Shown: positions 8,592 to 18,001 of the stretch, piece after piece
Layout of the letters: each line of letters begins with the position of its first letter
How positions within the stretch are numbered: position 1 is the first letter of the stretch
Source: Bordetella pseudohinzii
Lineage (GTDB): Bacteria > Pseudomonadota > Gammaproteobacteria > Burkholderiales > Burkholderiaceae_B
DNA length: 64,000 bases
NCBI RefSeq assembly: GCF_000657795.2
Contig: NZ_JHEP02000002.1
Location: 124,001 to 188,000, forward strand
Direction: 5' to 3'
Notes under the pieces: model-generated
Databases searched by the model: none
The model's input: only the letters and a program-made list of their open reading frames with translations
Told to the model about the DNA's origin: nothing
Position numbers and translations under genes: made by a program

Positions 8592-9725
8592 ATGGACGAC
8601 GCTTACCGCCTGCAGGTCGACACGCCCCTGGCCAGCCTGGATCCCCGCCAATGGGACCGGCTGGCCGGCGGCCGCCCGACGCTGTCGCATGCCTATTTTT
8701 CGGCCTTGCACGAGACCGGCTGCGCCAGCCCCCGCACGGGCTGGACACCGTTCTTCCTGACCCTGCACCGGGGCGAACAGCTTGCCGGCGCGGTGCCGCT
8801 CTATCTCAAGACGCACTCGCGCGGCGAATACGTCTTTGACCACGCCTGGGCCGACGCCTTCGAGCGCCATGGCCTGCGCTACTACCCCAAGCTGCTGGCC
8901 GCCGTGCCCTTCACGCCGGTCGGCGGTCCGCGCCTGCTGGCCGCCGACGGCGAGGCCCGCAACCATCTTGCCCGCGGGCTGGTCGAACTGGCTTCGGCGC
9001 TCAAGCTGTCTTCGCTGCACATCCTGTTTGCCTCCATGGCGGACATCGACACCCTGCGCCGGGCCGGCTGTCTGGTGCGCGAAGGCGTGCAATTCCATTG
9101 GCGCAATGCCGGCTACGCCGACTTCGAGTCCTTTCTGGCGGGCTTCAATCATGACAAGCGCAAGAAGCTGCGCCAAGACCGCAAAAAGGTCCAGGCCCAG
9201 GAGGTGCGCTTCCGGCATTTGCGCGGGCGCGAAATCGGCGCGGCCGAACTGGCGTTTTTCTATGCCTGCTATGAGCGCACCTATCTGGAACATGGAAACC
9301 CGCCCTATCTGACGCGGGGATTCTTCGAGCGCCTGCTGGCCACCCAGCCCGACAGCCTGGTGCTGGTGCTGGCCGAACGCCGCGGGCAGCCGCTGGCCTG
9401 CGCGCTGAATCTGCGCGGCGGCGACACGTTGTACGGTCGCTATTGGGGCACCCTGGAGTTTCTGCCCGGCCTGCATTTCGAAACCTGCTATATGCAGGCC
9501 ATCGAGTACTGCATCGCGCAAGGGCTGGCCAACTTCGAGGGCGGCGCCCAGGGCGAGCACAAGATGGCGCGCGGCCTGATGCCCACCCCTACCTGGTCGG
9601 CCCACTGGATTGCCGACCCGCGCTTTGCCGCGGCCATCGACGACTTCCTGGGCCGCGAAACCCAGGCCGTGAACGAATATCTCGACGAGCTGGCGCGCCA
9701 TACGCCCTTGCGGCGCGGCGCCTAG
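8592..9725 (+). CDS. DUF482 (COG3146) GNAT/FemAB-like N-acyltransferase family protein
   Basis: 377 residues. The sequence shows the COG3146/DUF482 pattern: an opening LSHAYFSALHETGCASPRTG block, then VPLYLKTHSRGEYVFDHAWA, FNHDKRKKLRQDRKKV, FYACYERTYLEHGNPPYL and, near the end, NFEGGAQGEHKMARGLMPT. These proteins have two GNAT-like folds similar to FemAB and are often named peptidogalycan biosynthesis or N-acetyltransferase, but the substrate is unknown. The ATG at 8592 gives the family-typical start. Its stop overlaps the stop of the convergent DUF1854 gene by four bases. Cytoplasmic; no signal peptide. Confidence 0.87.
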   Translation: MDDAYRLQVDTPLASLDPRQWDRLAGGRPTLSHAYFSALHETGCASPRTGWTPFFLTLHRGEQLAGAVPLYLKTHSRGEYVFDHAWADAFERHGLRYYPKLLAAVPFTPVGGPRLLAADGEARNHLARGLVELASALKLSSLHILFASMADIDTLRRAGCLVREGVQFHWRNAGYADFESFLAGFNHDKRKKLRQDRKKVQAQEVRFRHLRGREIGAAELAFFYACYERTYLEHGNPPYLTRGFFERLLATQPDSLVLVLAERRGQPLACALNLRGGDTLYGRYWGTLEFLPGLHFETCYMQAIEYCIAQGLANFEGGAQGEHKMARGLMPTPTWSAHWIADPRFAAAIDDFLGRETQAVNEYLDELARHTPLRRGA

Positions 9726-10201
9726 AGAAAGCGGTCGAGGATCTTGCGGCTATGGCGATCCAGCGCCAGCGCGTCGCGGATCAGGTAGTGGATGCCATGG
9801 CTGTCGGAGATCAGCAAGGTCTGGCCGGCCAGGCGGCGGATATCTTCTTCGCCCCGCAGCACAAAGTGCGTATCGCCCCGGTCGGTCTCGACCTGCCAGG
9901 TCGACGGCGTGGCATAGGTCGACACCGAGGCAATGCGCCGTATCTCGGGCATGAACTCGCGCCCGGCCAGATCCTCTTCGATAAGGGCGCGCGCGGCGGC
10001 CGGCGCGCTGTCCAGGCTGTCCAGCCAGAGCACCTCGCGTCCGTCGCCGGTGACCAGCGACAGGCCGCCGGCCGGGGCGCTGATCGGGAAGGCCCGCACG
10101 GGCATCACCCCCTCGTGCGTCTGCCCATTGAAAGTCAGCACCAGCTTGCCCATGGCGTTGCGCCGCAGCTGGAAGTCCACACCCAAGGCGCGCCCCGTCA
10201 T
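9722..10201 (-). CDS. DUF1854 family protein associated with the cyanophycin cassette
   Basis: 159 residues with the DUF1854 pattern: an N-terminal FQLRRNAMGKLVLTFNGQ strand region, then VRAFPISAPAGGLSLV, RREF-like EEDLAGREFMPEI, TYATPSTWQVETDRG and a final tract IHYLIRDALALDRHSRK. It is soluble and small. Its start codon overlaps the stop of the upstream ABC transporter gene (10198-10201, ATGA), so translation is coupled. The same pair next to cyanophycin synthetases is, to my recollection, a recurrent betaproteobacterial arrangement. A role as accessory or regulatory subunit of the ABC protein is inference. Confidence 0.85.
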   Translation of the reverse strand: MTGRALGVDFQLRRNAMGKLVLTFNGQTHEGVMPVRAFPISAPAGGLSLVTGDGREVLWLDSLDSAPAAARALIEEDLAGREFMPEIRRIASVSTYATPSTWQVETDRGDTHFVLRGEEDIRRLAGQTLLISDSHGIHYLIRDALALDRHSRKILDRFL

Positions 10202-12474
10202 GCCACCGCGGCGATGTCGCCATCGCCGGCCTCGTTCTCGTTGTTGCGGGCCTGGGCCTGGTAGAGCTTGTAATAAGCCCCTTCGGCGGCCATCAGGACT
10301 TCATGCGTGCCTTCCTCGACGATGCGGCCCCGGTCCAGCACGACCAGGCGATCGGCGCGGCGCAGCGTGCTCAGGCGGTGCGCGATGGCCAGCGTGGTGC
10401 GGCCACGCACGAGATTGTCCAGGGCTTTCTGGATTTCTTTCTCGGTGGTGGTGTCCACCGACGAGGTGGCTTCGTCGAGGATGAGGATGCGCGGATCGAT
10501 CAGCAAGGCGCGGGCGATCGAGATGCGCTGGCGCTCGCCGCCGGACAGGGCCTGCCCGCGCTCGCCGACCAGCGAGTCGTAGCCGTGCGGCAGGCGCAGG
10601 ATGAACTCATGCGCATGGGCCGCGCGCGCCGCGGCGATGATTTCCTCGCGGCTGGCGTCCGGCTTGCCGTAGGCGATGTTCTCGGCAATGGTGCCGAAAA
10701 AGAGGAAGGGCTCCTGCAGCACCAGCCCGATGTTGCGCCGGTAGTCGGCCACGCGCAGCGACCGGATATCGATGCCGTCGACAAGAATGGCGCCTTCGGA
10801 GACATCATAAAAGCGGCAGATCAGGTTGATGAGGGTGCTCTTGCCCGAGCCGCTGTGGCCGACCAGGCCTATCATCTCCCCCGGCGCGATGGCCAGGTTC
10901 ATGCCGCGGATGACCGAGCGGTTGCCGTAGCGGAAACCGACATCGCGCAGCTCGATGCGCCCCTGCACCTGGGGCAGCGCCACCGGCTTCTGGGGCTCCG
11001 GCACGCTGGAGACATGGTCGAGGATGTCGAAGATGCGCTTGGCGCCGGCGGCCGCCTTCTGCGTCACCGAGACGATGCGGCTCATGGAATCCAGGCGAGT
11101 ATAGAAGCGCCCGATATAGGCCAGGAAGGCCGCCAGCACGCCCACCGTGATCTGTTTCTGCGATACCTGCCAGATGCCGAAGATCCAGACGACCAGCAAG
11201 CCGATTTCGGTCAGCAGCGTGACGGTGGGCGAGAACAGCGACCAGACGGTATTGACCCGGTCGTTGACCTCCAGGTTGCGGTTGTTGGCCTCGCGAAAAC
11301 GCTGCACCTCGCGCTTTTCCTGGGCAAAGGCCTTGACCACCCGGATGCCCGGAATGGTGTCGGCCAGCACGTTGGTGATCTCGCCCCAGATGCGGTCGAC
11401 TTTCTCGAAGCCATGGCGCAGCCGGTCGCGCACCACATGGATCATCCACATGATGAAGGGCAAGGGCAGCAGCGTGACCAGGGCCAGCCAGGGATTGATC
11501 GAGAACAGGATGACCGCCGTCATGGCGATCATCAGCACGTCGGTGGCGAAATCCAGCAGATGCAGCGACATAAAGACGCAGATGCGGTCGCTCTCGCTGC
11601 CGATGCGCGCCATCAGGTCGCCGGTGCGCTTGCCGCCGAAATACTCCAGCGACAGGGTCTGCAGATGCGCATAGGTGGTGGTGCGCAAGTCGGCGCCGAT
11701 GCGCTCGCTCACCCAGGCCAGGATATAGGTGCGCGCCCAGCCCAGGCCCCAGGCCACCAGGGCGGACGCCAGCAGCCCGCCCAGGTAGAGGCGGACCTTG
11801 CTGTAGTCGATGACCTCGCCGTTCTGGAAGGGTATGAGCACCTCGTCCATGAGGGGCATGGTCAGATACGGCGGCACCAGCGTGGCGGCCGTGGCCAGCA
11901 GCGTCAGGACAAAGCCGCTGATCAGGGCGAATTGATAGGGCCGCGCGAAACGCCACAGGCGCAGCAGCGCCCAAGTCGAGGAAGGCTGCACCTCCTCGTC
12001 GCAGACCGGGCAATCGTCCTGCCCTTCGGGGATGGGGTTCTGGCAGGTCGGGCAGACCGCCGCCTGTTTTTGCTGCACCGCAGCACCGGACAGCCGCAAG
12101 GCCTGCTGGCCCTCGAAGGCCGTCAGCAGCTTGAGCGCGGCGGGGTTGCGGCCCAGCGTGAAGCGCCATTGCGCCAGGCGCTCCTGGCCGTTGTCCAGTT
12201 CCAGGCATACCGCGCCAGCGTGGTCCTGCAGGGCGAGGCGCTGGCCCGGCGCATAAGGAAAATCGCGCCATTGGCCGTCTTCCGGCGCATGGGCGAGCAA
12301 ACGACGGTCCGTCACCAGCACCAGGCCTGGACGAAAGCACAGACGTGCGTCAAGATCGGTCTCAAGCCAGCCCAACAGGGTCTCGCCGGCGGCCAACTGA
12401 GCGTCGACGTCGGTTTGCCACCTGGCGGGTAACTCGCGCCCCAGAGCGCCGGATTTAGGATCGTGTTTTTTCAT
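10198..12474 (-). CDS. ABC exporter (fused permease-ATPase) with N-terminal zinc-ribbon extension, cyanophycin-associated
   Basis: 758 residues, about 170 longer than a standard fused half-exporter. Residues 1-130 form a beta-rich, PH-like segment (ETLLGWLETDLDARLCF, LVLVTDRRLL). Two C-x2-C pairs at 141/144 and 155/158 make a probable zinc ribbon. Six membrane helices follow (about 175-470), then the nucleotide-binding domain with Walker A GHSGSGKST, signature LSGGERQR, Walker B ILILDEATSSVD and the H-loop in AHRLST. All ATPase residues are intact. It is divergent from the cyanophycin synthetases (265-base gap) and coupled to the DUF1854 gene. The substrate is unknown; export of a cyanophycin-related peptide, or membrane placement of synthesis, are guesses. 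Confidence 0.9.
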   Translation of the reverse strand: MKKHDPKSGALGRELPARWQTDVDAQLAAGETLLGWLETDLDARLCFRPGLVLVTDRRLLAHAPEDGQWRDFPYAPGQRLALQDHAGAVCLELDNGQERLAQWRFTLGRNPAALKLLTAFEGQQALRLSGAAVQQKQAAVCPTCQNPIPEGQDDCPVCDEEVQPSSTWALLRLWRFARPYQFALISGFVLTLLATAATLVPPYLTMPLMDEVLIPFQNGEVIDYSKVRLYLGGLLASALVAWGLGWARTYILAWVSERIGADLRTTTYAHLQTLSLEYFGGKRTGDLMARIGSESDRICVFMSLHLLDFATDVLMIAMTAVILFSINPWLALVTLLPLPFIMWMIHVVRDRLRHGFEKVDRIWGEITNVLADTIPGIRVVKAFAQEKREVQRFREANNRNLEVNDRVNTVWSLFSPTVTLLTEIGLLVVWIFGIWQVSQKQITVGVLAAFLAYIGRFYTRLDSMSRIVSVTQKAAAGAKRIFDILDHVSSVPEPQKPVALPQVQGRIELRDVGFRYGNRSVIRGMNLAIAPGEMIGLVGHSGSGKSTLINLICRFYDVSEGAILVDGIDIRSLRVADYRRNIGLVLQEPFLFFGTIAENIAYGKPDASREEIIAAARAAHAHEFILRLPHGYDSLVGERGQALSGGERQRISIARALLIDPRILILDEATSSVDTTTEKEIQKALDNLVRGRTTLAIAHRLSTLRRADRLVVLDRGRIVEEGTHEVLMAAEGAYYKLYQAQARNNENEAGDGDIAAVA

Positions 12475-12739
12475 CAGAACGCGCTTCGAGCCACGCTTCG
12501 ACCCGCCTTGGCGGCATCCCGCCCTTTCCCGGGCGGAACACCTGTCCGTTCCTTACAACAGCGCGAGTTTATATGGCCCAAAAGGCGGCGTATAGTAGCA
12601 GCCGGTTTTCATATTTTCCACCGTAGGAAATCCCCCCGCCCAATCCCGCTTGGCCCTTCGTCTTCTCCGTGCGCCCCCCGGACCTGCTCGCGATCCGGGC
12701 CCCCTGCGCCAGCCAAGCGCTATAACCTAAGAACGAATC
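12475..12739. promoter_or_regulatory. Divergent control region between the ABC transporter and cyanophycin synthetases
   Basis: 265 bases between two divergent start codons, so promoters for both operons must lie here. A TATAGT hexamer at 12591-12596 could be the -10 of the rightward cph promoter, but I cannot pair it with a good -35. The last 60 bases before the cphA-type start are C-rich. No dyad long enough to call an operator was seen, and no gene fits. Confidence 0.35.
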
Positions 12740-15352
12740 ATGAAAAAGAAGGACATTGAATTTCTCGATGTCGTGGCTTTGCGCGGCCCGAATATTTGGA
12801 CCTACCGCCCGGTTCTGGAGGCTTGGGTCGACATCGGCGCGCTGGAGGAGTGCCCGTCCAATGTCATTCCGGGTTTCTACGAACGCCTGACCGCCTGGCT
12901 GCCCTCCCTGATCGAGCATCGCTGCAGCCCGGGCGTGCGCGGCGGCTTCCTGCAGCGTTTGCGCGAAGGCACCTGGCCGGCGCATATCCTGGAGCATGTG
13001 ACGCTGGAACTGCAAAACCTGGCCGGCCTGCCCGGCGGTTTTGGCAAGGCGCGCGAGACTTCCACGGTGGGTGTCTACAAGGTCGTCGTGCGCGCCTGGC
13101 ATGAGGTCGTCACCCGGGCCGCCCTGTCGACGGCCCGCGATCTGGTCATGGCCGCCATCGAAGACCGGCCCTTCGACGTGGACGAAGCCGTGTCCGACCT
13201 GCGCCGGCTGGTGGACCGCCACTGCCTGGGCCCCAGCACGGCCTGCATCGTGGACGCCGCCGACGACCGCGACATCGCCTATACCCGGCTGTTCGAAGGC
13301 AATCTGGTCCAGTTCGGCTATGGCGCCCGCCAGCGGCGCATCTGGACGGCCGAGACCGACCGCACCAGCGCCATCGCCGAAGGCATTTCGCGCGACAAAG
13401 ACCTGACCAAGACCATCCTGGAGACCTGCGGCGTGCCCGTGCCCGAGGGGCATCTGGTCGACAGCATCGAGCAGGCCTGGGAGGCCGCCGAACGCATCGG
13501 CCTGCCCGTGGTGGTCAAGCCCTATGACGGCAACCACGGCCGGGGGGTCTTCACCAATCTGTCCACCCGCCAGGAGGTCGAGTCGGCCTATGCCGTGGCG
13601 GTCGACGAGGGCAGCGGCGTCATCGTCGAGCGCTTCGTGCCCGGCAACGAGCACCGCCTGCTGGTGGTCGGCGATCGCCTGGTGGCCGCCGCCGCCGGCG
13701 AACCCGCCTGGATTACCGGCGACGGGGTCTCCACCGTGGAGGATCTCATCGACAGCCAGATCAACACCGACCCGCGCCGCGGCCGCACCGAAGACCACCC
13801 GCTGAACCCGGTGCGCCTGGATTCGGCCGCGCGCCTGGAAATCGCCCGCCAGGGGCTGTCGGCCGAGGCCGTGCCGGCCGCCGGCCGCCGCGTGCTGATC
13901 CAGCGCAGCGGCAACGTCGCCTTTGACGTGACCGACCGCGTCCACCCGGAGACCGCCGAACTGGTCGCCCTGGCCGCCCGCGCCGTGGGCCTGGACATCG
14001 CCGGCGTGGACCTCGTGGCCGAAGACATCTCGCGTCCCCTGGAAGAACAGCGCGGCGCCATCGTCGAGGTCAATGCCGGCCCCGGCCTGCTGATGCACCT
14101 GAAGCCGGCCGACGGCACGCCGCGTCCGGTCGGACGCGCCATCGTCGATCATCTCTTCCCGGAAGGCGAGGACGGCCGCATCCCCATCGTCGGCGTGACC
14201 GGCACCAATGGCAAGACCGTGGTCGCCCGCCTCATCAGCCGCCTGCTGCATCTGTCGGGCAAGCAGACCGGCCTGGCCTGCAGCGAAGGCCTCTACCTGA
14301 ACAAGCGCCTGGTGCAAAAAGGCGATTGCGCCAACTGGACCGCCGGCCGCCGCGTGCTGATGAACCGCAATGTCGAAGCCGCGGTCATCGAGAATGACAG
14401 CGGCGTGATCCTGGGCCAGGGCCTGGCCTACGATCGCTGCCAGGTGGGCGTGGTGACCAATATCGACGACGGCGACCACCTGGGTGACTTCGACATCAAC
14501 GAGACCGAGCGCCTGTTTACCGTCTTCCGCACCCAGGTCGATGTCGTGCTGCCCACGGGCGCGGCCGTGCTCAACGCGCGCGATCCGCGCGTGGTCGAAA
14601 TGGCCGAACTCTGCGATGGCGAAGTGCTCTTCTTCGGCATTGATCCGCAGCTGCCGCCCCTGGTCCGGCATCGCGCCGAGGGCAAGCGCGCGGTCTTCAT
14701 CCGCGACGGCCAGATCGTGCTGGCGCGCGGCGACCACGAGGAAAAGCTCGCCGACATCGCCGCCGTGCCGCTCACCCATGGCGCGCGCGTGGACTTCCAG
14801 ACCGAAAACGTGCTGGCCGCCGTGGCGGCCGCCTGGGCCCTGGACATTCCGGTCGAGCTCATCCGCGCGGGCATCGAGACCTTTGACATCGACCAGGCCG
14901 ACGCCCCTTGGCAATTCACGCTGTTCCAGCGCGACGCCGTCACCGTCGTGGTCGACGATGTGCACAACGTGCCGGGTCTGCGCGCTCTGTCGGCGGCGGT
15001 GCGCCGCTTCCCCGCCAAGCGCCGCGTGGCCGTGTACTCGGCCGGCGCCGACCGGCGCGACGCCGACCTGGTCGAACAAGGCCGGCTGCTGGGCCAGCTC
15101 TTCGATCTCGTGGTGCTTTATGACGACGCCACCGTGAAAAGCCGCCGTCCGGCGGGCCAGGCGCGCGCGCTGCTGCGCCAGGGCCTGGAGGACAGCGGGC
15201 GGCCGGTGCAAATCCTGGACGAGCCCGACCACGCGCGGGCCATCCAGCATGTGCTCGACGGCCGCGCCAGCGACGATTTCATCCTGCTGCAATCCGATGA
15301 AGCTTTCTCCGGCCCCACCATCGACCTGGTGCGCCGCTGGATTCAACAATAA
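12740..15352 (+). CDS. Divergent cyanophycin synthetase paralog (CphA-prime type)
   Basis: 870 residues with full cyanophycin synthetase architecture: N-terminal domain (about 1-160), ATP-grasp domain (about 190-475, with VVKPYDGNHGRGV and VEVNAGPGLLMHL), and Mur-ligase-like domain (about 480-870) with P-loop GVTGTNGKT at 485-493. Several Mur-domain blocks differ from the neighbour: ETARGGILREG becomes ENDSGVILGQG, APGRFN becomes APWQFT, and DYGHNP becomes DDVHNV. Betaproteobacteria such as Ralstonia eutropha carry a cphA/cphA-prime pair (known), and this fits the less canonical member. ATP-grasp chemistry (Asp addition) looks intact; Mur-type chemistry (Arg addition) may be altered. The gene leads an operon with the canonical synthetase 68 bases downstream. 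Confidence 0.88.
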   Translation: MKKKDIEFLDVVALRGPNIWTYRPVLEAWVDIGALEECPSNVIPGFYERLTAWLPSLIEHRCSPGVRGGFLQRLREGTWPAHILEHVTLELQNLAGLPGGFGKARETSTVGVYKVVVRAWHEVVTRAALSTARDLVMAAIEDRPFDVDEAVSDLRRLVDRHCLGPSTACIVDAADDRDIAYTRLFEGNLVQFGYGARQRRIWTAETDRTSAIAEGISRDKDLTKTILETCGVPVPEGHLVDSIEQAWEAAERIGLPVVVKPYDGNHGRGVFTNLSTRQEVESAYAVAVDEGSGVIVERFVPGNEHRLLVVGDRLVAAAAGEPAWITGDGVSTVEDLIDSQINTDPRRGRTEDHPLNPVRLDSAARLEIARQGLSAEAVPAAGRRVLIQRSGNVAFDVTDRVHPETAELVALAARAVGLDIAGVDLVAEDISRPLEEQRGAIVEVNAGPGLLMHLKPADGTPRPVGRAIVDHLFPEGEDGRIPIVGVTGTNGKTVVARLISRLLHLSGKQTGLACSEGLYLNKRLVQKGDCANWTAGRRVLMNRNVEAAVIENDSGVILGQGLAYDRCQVGVVTNIDDGDHLGDFDINETERLFTVFRTQVDVVLPTGAAVLNARDPRVVEMAELCDGEVLFFGIDPQLPPLVRHRAEGKRAVFIRDGQIVLARGDHEEKLADIAAVPLTHGARVDFQTENVLAAVAAAWALDIPVELIRAGIETFDIDQADAPWQFTLFQRDAVTVVVDDVHNVPGLRALSAAVRRFPAKRRVAVYSAGADRRDADLVEQGRLLGQLFDLVVLYDDATVKSRRPAGQARALLRQGLEDSGRPVQILDEPDHARAIQHVLDGRASDDFILLQSDEAFSGPTIDLVRRWIQQ

Positions 15353-15420
15353 CAACGACCGACAAACACACTGCTGGCGCCGCCCCCGGGCGGCGCGCTT
15401 GGACGACAGGAAAGCCTGCC

Positions 15421-17994
15421 ATGGAAGTCTCCCGAATCCGCGCTCTGCGAGGCCCCAATCTCTGGAGCCGCAATACCGCCATCGAGGCCATCGCGGCCTG
15501 CGCCGACACCGAATGCTCGATCGACGACATGCCTGACTTCGAAGCCAGGCTGCGCGCGCGCTTTCCCCAGATCGGGCTGCTGCGGCCGGAAGGCCATAGC
15601 GATGCCGTATCGATGGCGCATGTGCTGCAGGTCACCGCGCTGGCCTTGCAGGCGCATGCCGGCTGTCCCGTCACCTTCGGCCGCACCTCGCCCACCGTCG
15701 AGCCCGGCGTCTTCCAGGTCGTGGTCGAGTACAGCGAAGAAGAAGTGGGCCGGCTGGCCATGGAACTGGCCCAGGCCCTGATCGATGCCGCGCTGCAAGA
15801 CCAGCCCTTTGACCTGCCCCAGGCGCTGGCGCGTCTGCGCGAGCTCGACGAAGACCTGCGCCTCGGGCCGTCCACGGGCTCCATCGTCAACGCCGCGGTC
15901 GCGCGCGGCATTCCTTTCCATCGGCTGACGCAAGGCAGCATGGTGCAGTTCGGCTGGGGCAGCCGCCAGCGCCGCATCCAGGCCGCCGAAACCGACCACA
16001 CCAGCGCCATCGCCGAATCGATCGCCCAGGACAAAGACCTGACCAAGATGCTGCTGGACGCCGCGGGCGTGCCGGTGCCGCTGGGCCGCTCGGTGGACGA
16101 CGCCGAAGCCGCCTGGGAGGCCGCCCAGGAACTGGGCGGCCCAGTGGTGGTCAAGCCGCGCGATGGCAGCCAGGGGCGCGGCGTGGCGGTCAATATCGAG
16201 ACCCGCGAGCGCGTGCTGGCCGCCTACGAGGCGGCCTCCCAGATCAGTTCCGAAGTCATTGTCGAACGCTACATCCCCGGCCATGATTTCCGCCTGCTGG
16301 TCGTGGGCAACACCCTGGTGGCGGCCTCGCGCCGCGACCCGCCGCAAGTCACCGGCGACGGCGTGCACACGATCCGCGAGCTGGTGACCCAGGTCAACGC
16401 CGACCCGCTGCGCGGCGACGGCCATGCCACCGCCCTGACCAAGATCCGCCTGGACGACATCGCCCAGGGCGTGCTGCACAAGCAAGGCTATACGCCGGAC
16501 TCCGTCCCGCCGGCCGGCACGCTGGTGGTGTTGCGCAACAACGCCAACCTGAGCACCGGCGGCTCGGCCACCGACGTCACCGACGAAGTGCATCCCGAGC
16601 TGGCCGCGCGCGCCGTCACGGCCGCGCGCATGATAGGCCTGGACATCTGCGGCGTGGACGTCGTGGCCGAGACGGTCCACCTGCCGCTCGAAGACCAGCA
16701 CGGCGGCGTGGTCGAAGTCAACGCCGCGCCCGGCCTGCGCATGCACCTGAACCCATCGTTCGGCAAAGGCCGCGCCGTCGGCGAAGCCATCATCAACCAG
16801 ATGTTCGCCGAGGGCGATGACGCGCGCATTCCGGTCATCGCGGTGGCCGGCACCAACGGCAAGACCACTACCGTGCGCCTGTCGGCCCACATACTGGCCT
16901 GCGGCGGCAAGCGCGTGGGCATGACCAATTCCGACGGCGTCTATGTCGGCAAGCGCCGCATCGACACCGGCGATTGCAGCGGCCCGCGCAGCGCGCGCCG
17001 CATTCTGCTGCATCCCGATGTGGACGCCGCCGTCTTCGAAACCGCCCGTGGCGGCATCCTGCGCGAAGGCCTGGCTTTTGACCGCTGCGACGTGGCCATC
17101 GTCACCAATATCGGCATGGGCGACCACCTCGGCCTGGGCTATATCAGCACCGTCGAAGACCTGGCCGTGGTCAAGCGCGTGATCGTGCAGTACGTGCGCA
17201 GCAAGGGCATGGCCGTCCTGAACGCGGCCGACACCCATGTGGCCGAGATGGCCAGCGCCTGCCCGGGCGAGGTCACCTACTTCGCCCAGGACCGCAACCA
17301 CCCCGTCATGGCCACGCACCGCGCCCAGGGCAAGCGCGTGGTCTACCGCGACGGCGACAGCATCGTGGCCGCCGAAGGCAGCACGGAAGTGAGCATCCCG
17401 CTGGCCCAGATCCCGCTCACGCGCAACGGCGTCATCACCTTCCAGGTCGAGAACGCCATGGCCTGCGTGGGCGCCGCCTGGGCGCTGGGCATGGACTGGC
17501 AGGTCATCCGCCAGGCGCTGGCTTCCTTCGTCAACGACGCGCAGACCGCCCCCGGCCGCTTCAATGTGTTCGACTACGGCGGCGCCACCCTGATCGCCGA
17601 CTACGGCCACAACCCGGACGCCATCCTGGCCCTGGTCCAGGCCGTGGACGCGCTGCCCGCAAAGCGGCGCAGCGTCGTCATCAGCGGCGCGGGCGACCGG
17701 CGCGACGAAGATCTGCGCCAGCAGACCGAAATCCTCGGCGACCACTTCGACGACGTGCTGCTCTACGAAGACCAATGCCAGCGCGGACGCGAAGACGGCG
17801 AAGTCATCGCCTTGCTGCGCCAGGGCCTGGTCCAGGCCAAGCGGGCCTCCCACATCGAAGAGATCCGGGGCGAGTTCATTGCCATCGATCGCGCGCTGGC
17901 CCGTCTGGCGCCCGGAGACCTCTGCCTGATCCTGGTGGACCAGGTCGAGGAAGCCCTGGCGCATATCGCCCAGCGCGTGGCCGAGAAACGCTGA
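15421..17994 (+). CDS. cphA: Cyanophycin synthetase
   Basis: 857 residues, normal length for CphA1. N-terminal domain about 1-155, ATP-grasp about 180-470 (VVKPRDGSQGRGV, VEVNAAPGLRMHL) and Mur-ligase-like domain about 475-857, with P-loop AGTNGKTTT at 476-484, ETARGGILREG, DAQTAPGRFN and DYGHNPD all present. The enzyme polymerises L-aspartate and L-arginine into multi-L-arginyl-poly-L-aspartate without a ribosome, using two ATP per dipeptide, in cytoplasmic granules. The start is at 15421 with an AGGAAAG ribosome-binding site upstream. No cyanophycinase gene lies in the window, so degradation must be encoded elsewhere if present. A GC-rich hairpin follows the stop. Confidence 0.95.
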   Translation: MEVSRIRALRGPNLWSRNTAIEAIAACADTECSIDDMPDFEARLRARFPQIGLLRPEGHSDAVSMAHVLQVTALALQAHAGCPVTFGRTSPTVEPGVFQVVVEYSEEEVGRLAMELAQALIDAALQDQPFDLPQALARLRELDEDLRLGPSTGSIVNAAVARGIPFHRLTQGSMVQFGWGSRQRRIQAAETDHTSAIAESIAQDKDLTKMLLDAAGVPVPLGRSVDDAEAAWEAAQELGGPVVVKPRDGSQGRGVAVNIETRERVLAAYEAASQISSEVIVERYIPGHDFRLLVVGNTLVAASRRDPPQVTGDGVHTIRELVTQVNADPLRGDGHATALTKIRLDDIAQGVLHKQGYTPDSVPPAGTLVVLRNNANLSTGGSATDVTDEVHPELAARAVTAARMIGLDICGVDVVAETVHLPLEDQHGGVVEVNAAPGLRMHLNPSFGKGRAVGEAIINQMFAEGDDARIPVIAVAGTNGKTTTVRLSAHILACGGKRVGMTNSDGVYVGKRRIDTGDCSGPRSARRILLHPDVDAAVFETARGGILREGLAFDRCDVAIVTNIGMGDHLGLGYISTVEDLAVVKRVIVQYVRSKGMAVLNAADTHVAEMASACPGEVTYFAQDRNHPVMATHRAQGKRVVYRDGDSIVAAEGSTEVSIPLAQIPLTRNGVITFQVENAMACVGAAWALGMDWQVIRQALASFVNDAQTAPGRFNVFDYGGATLIADYGHNPDAILALVQAVDALPAKRRSVVISGAGDRRDEDLRQQTEILGDHFDDVLLYEDQCQRGREDGEVIALLRQGLVQAKRASHIEEIRGEFIAIDRALARLAPGDLCLILVDQVEEALAHIAQRVAEKR

Positions 17995-18001
17995 ACCACG
18001 C

